In this document: in pieces, positions 5,762 through 6,267 of the stretch
Layout of the letters: each line of letters opens with the position of its first letter
Numbering within the stretch: position 1 is the first letter of the stretch
NCBI GenBank assembly: GCA_020056895.1
Contig: JAGVGV010000678.1
Coordinates: forward strand, 1-6,267
Reading direction: 5' to 3'
Source of the DNA: Deltaproteobacteria bacterium
Lineage (GTDB): Bacteria > Desulfobacterota > Desulfarculia > Adiutricales > JAGVGV01
DNA length: 6,267 bases
Position numbers and translations under genes: made by a program
The notes under the pieces: generated by a model
What the model was told of the DNA's origin: nothing
Databases searched by the model: none
What the model saw: only the letters and a program-made list of their open reading frames with translations

Positions 5762-6211
5762 ATGCCGTTCAAAAAGGAAGACTTCAAGGACCTGGCCGGA
5801 TTGCAGGAAAAAATGGGGCGGCTTTTGAGCGAAAGCGTCCGCCGGATCCGCGAGATCGCCGAACCGGACGCCGAAAAGGCCTGGGCTCCGGCGGTGGATA
5901 TTTACGAACTGCCGGGGGCCTTCGTGCTTTTGGTGGAGGCTTCGGGCATTCCCCGGGACCACATCGCCGTGGAAGTTCAGGGCCAGGCTCTGGTCATCCG
6001 AGGCGACCGGCCGGTGGTGGACGAAGTGGCCGGCGCGGGCCTGTACCGGTCGGAACGCCATTACGGCGCTTTCGAGCGCTCCTTCAACCTGCCCGTCAAT
6101 GTGGACTCGGACCGGATCCGGGCTCGGATGGCCGACGGCGTGCTGACCATCACCGTCACCAAACCGTATTCCGAAGCCTCATCGCGAGTGCAGGTGAACA
6201 TCGAAGAGTAG
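5762..6211 (+). CDS. Small heat-shock protein, Hsp20/alpha-crystallin family
   Basis: This 149-aa protein has the usual length and plan of a bacterial small Hsp. A variable amphipathic N-terminal arm (about 1-40, with LAGLQEKMGRLLSE) is followed by the alpha-crystallin domain (about 41-133), opening with W41-x-PAVDIYE. It includes the ERHYGAFERSFNLP strand and the diagnostic A-x-x-x-D-G-V-L motif at 121-128, then TITVTKP. A short tail carries the I/V-x-I/V anchoring motif (V143-x-V145-x-I147), which docks into a neighbouring dimer during oligomer assembly. Such proteins hold unfolding clients without ATP and keep aggregates accessible to DnaK and ClpB, which fits the clpB gene just upstream. 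Sixty bases separate them with no terminator, so cotranscription is likely. The ATG is fixed by a perfect Shine-Dalgarno. The specific paralogue (ibpA, hspA and so on) cannot be named from sequence alone. Confidence 0.96.
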   Translation: MPFKKEDFKDLAGLQEKMGRLLSESVRRIREIAEPDAEKAWAPAVDIYELPGAFVLLVEASGIPRDHIAVEVQGQALVIRGDRPVVDEVAGAGLYRSERHYGAFERSFNLPVNVDSDRIRARMADGVLTITVTKPYSEASSRVQVNIEE

Positions 6212-6252
6212 AACCCAACCCAAAATAGTTCTTTGGCCTTGGATGCGTCGTC

Positions 6253-6257
6253 GGAGG
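6253..6257 (+). promoter_or_regulatory. Possible Shine-Dalgarno of a gene beyond the right edge
   Basis: GGAGG lies inside a GGAGGGGG run 10 bases from the window end, after 40 bases with no reading frame and no terminator since the hsp20 stop. A start codon just outside the window would complete it; this cannot be seen. Confidence 0.25.
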
Positions 6258-6267
6258 GGGAAACCCA

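Overview
The window is GC-rich (clearly above 55% by eye, not computed) and bacterial, with Shine-Dalgarno-led genes and tight gene spacing. The style of ClpB and Hsp20, and a cysteine-rich unknown protein of a type I associate with sulfate reducers and their relatives, point to a Desulfobacterota-like (deltaproteobacterial) chromosome. That assignment is an inference from protein style only; there is no rRNA or other marker gene here.

Layout, left to right. (1) Bases 1-170, + strand: the last 55 codons of a sensor histidine kinase, cut by the window edge. (2) Bases 214-2814, - strand: a compact three-gene cluster read right to left. It starts with a 370-aa protein that fuses an XRE helix-turn-helix to an ImmA/IrrE-type zinc peptidase (HELGH), continues with a 177-aa PIN-domain RNase-like protein that overlaps it by 4 bases (GTGA), and ends 19 bases later with a 312-aa cysteine-rich protein of unknown function. 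The first two genes look like a toxin-antitoxin or stress-response module. They are driven by a clear promoter (TTGACA / TATATT) embedded in a perfect TATACCA...TGGTATA inverted repeat, the probable operator for self-repression. (3) Bases 2815-3127: a divergent intergenic region, AT-rich on the left (promoter/operator) and very GC-rich and hairpin-forming in the middle, with a candidate clpB promoter and Shine-Dalgarno on the right. (4) Bases 3128-6211, + strand: clpB (857 aa, complete) followed after 60 bases by a small heat-shock protein of the Hsp20 family (149 aa from the well-supported ATG). (5) Bases 6212-6267 hold no gene, only a possible Shine-Dalgarno for a gene beyond the edge.

How the parts work together: ClpB and Hsp20 form a coherent protein-disaggregation pair. 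The small Hsp holds unfolding proteins in an accessible state and ClpB, with DnaK, extracts and refolds them. The divergent XRE-peptidase/PIN module is a separate, probably self-regulated accessory unit lying between housekeeping genes. No transposase, integrase, CRISPR array, tRNA or rRNA is visible. The observations most worth following are the XRE-peptidase/PIN pair, in particular a C-terminal segment of the peptidase protein that resembles antitoxins known to partner PIN toxins; the operator overlapping its promoter; and a terminator-like hairpin whose loop contains the start codon of the cysteine-rich gene.
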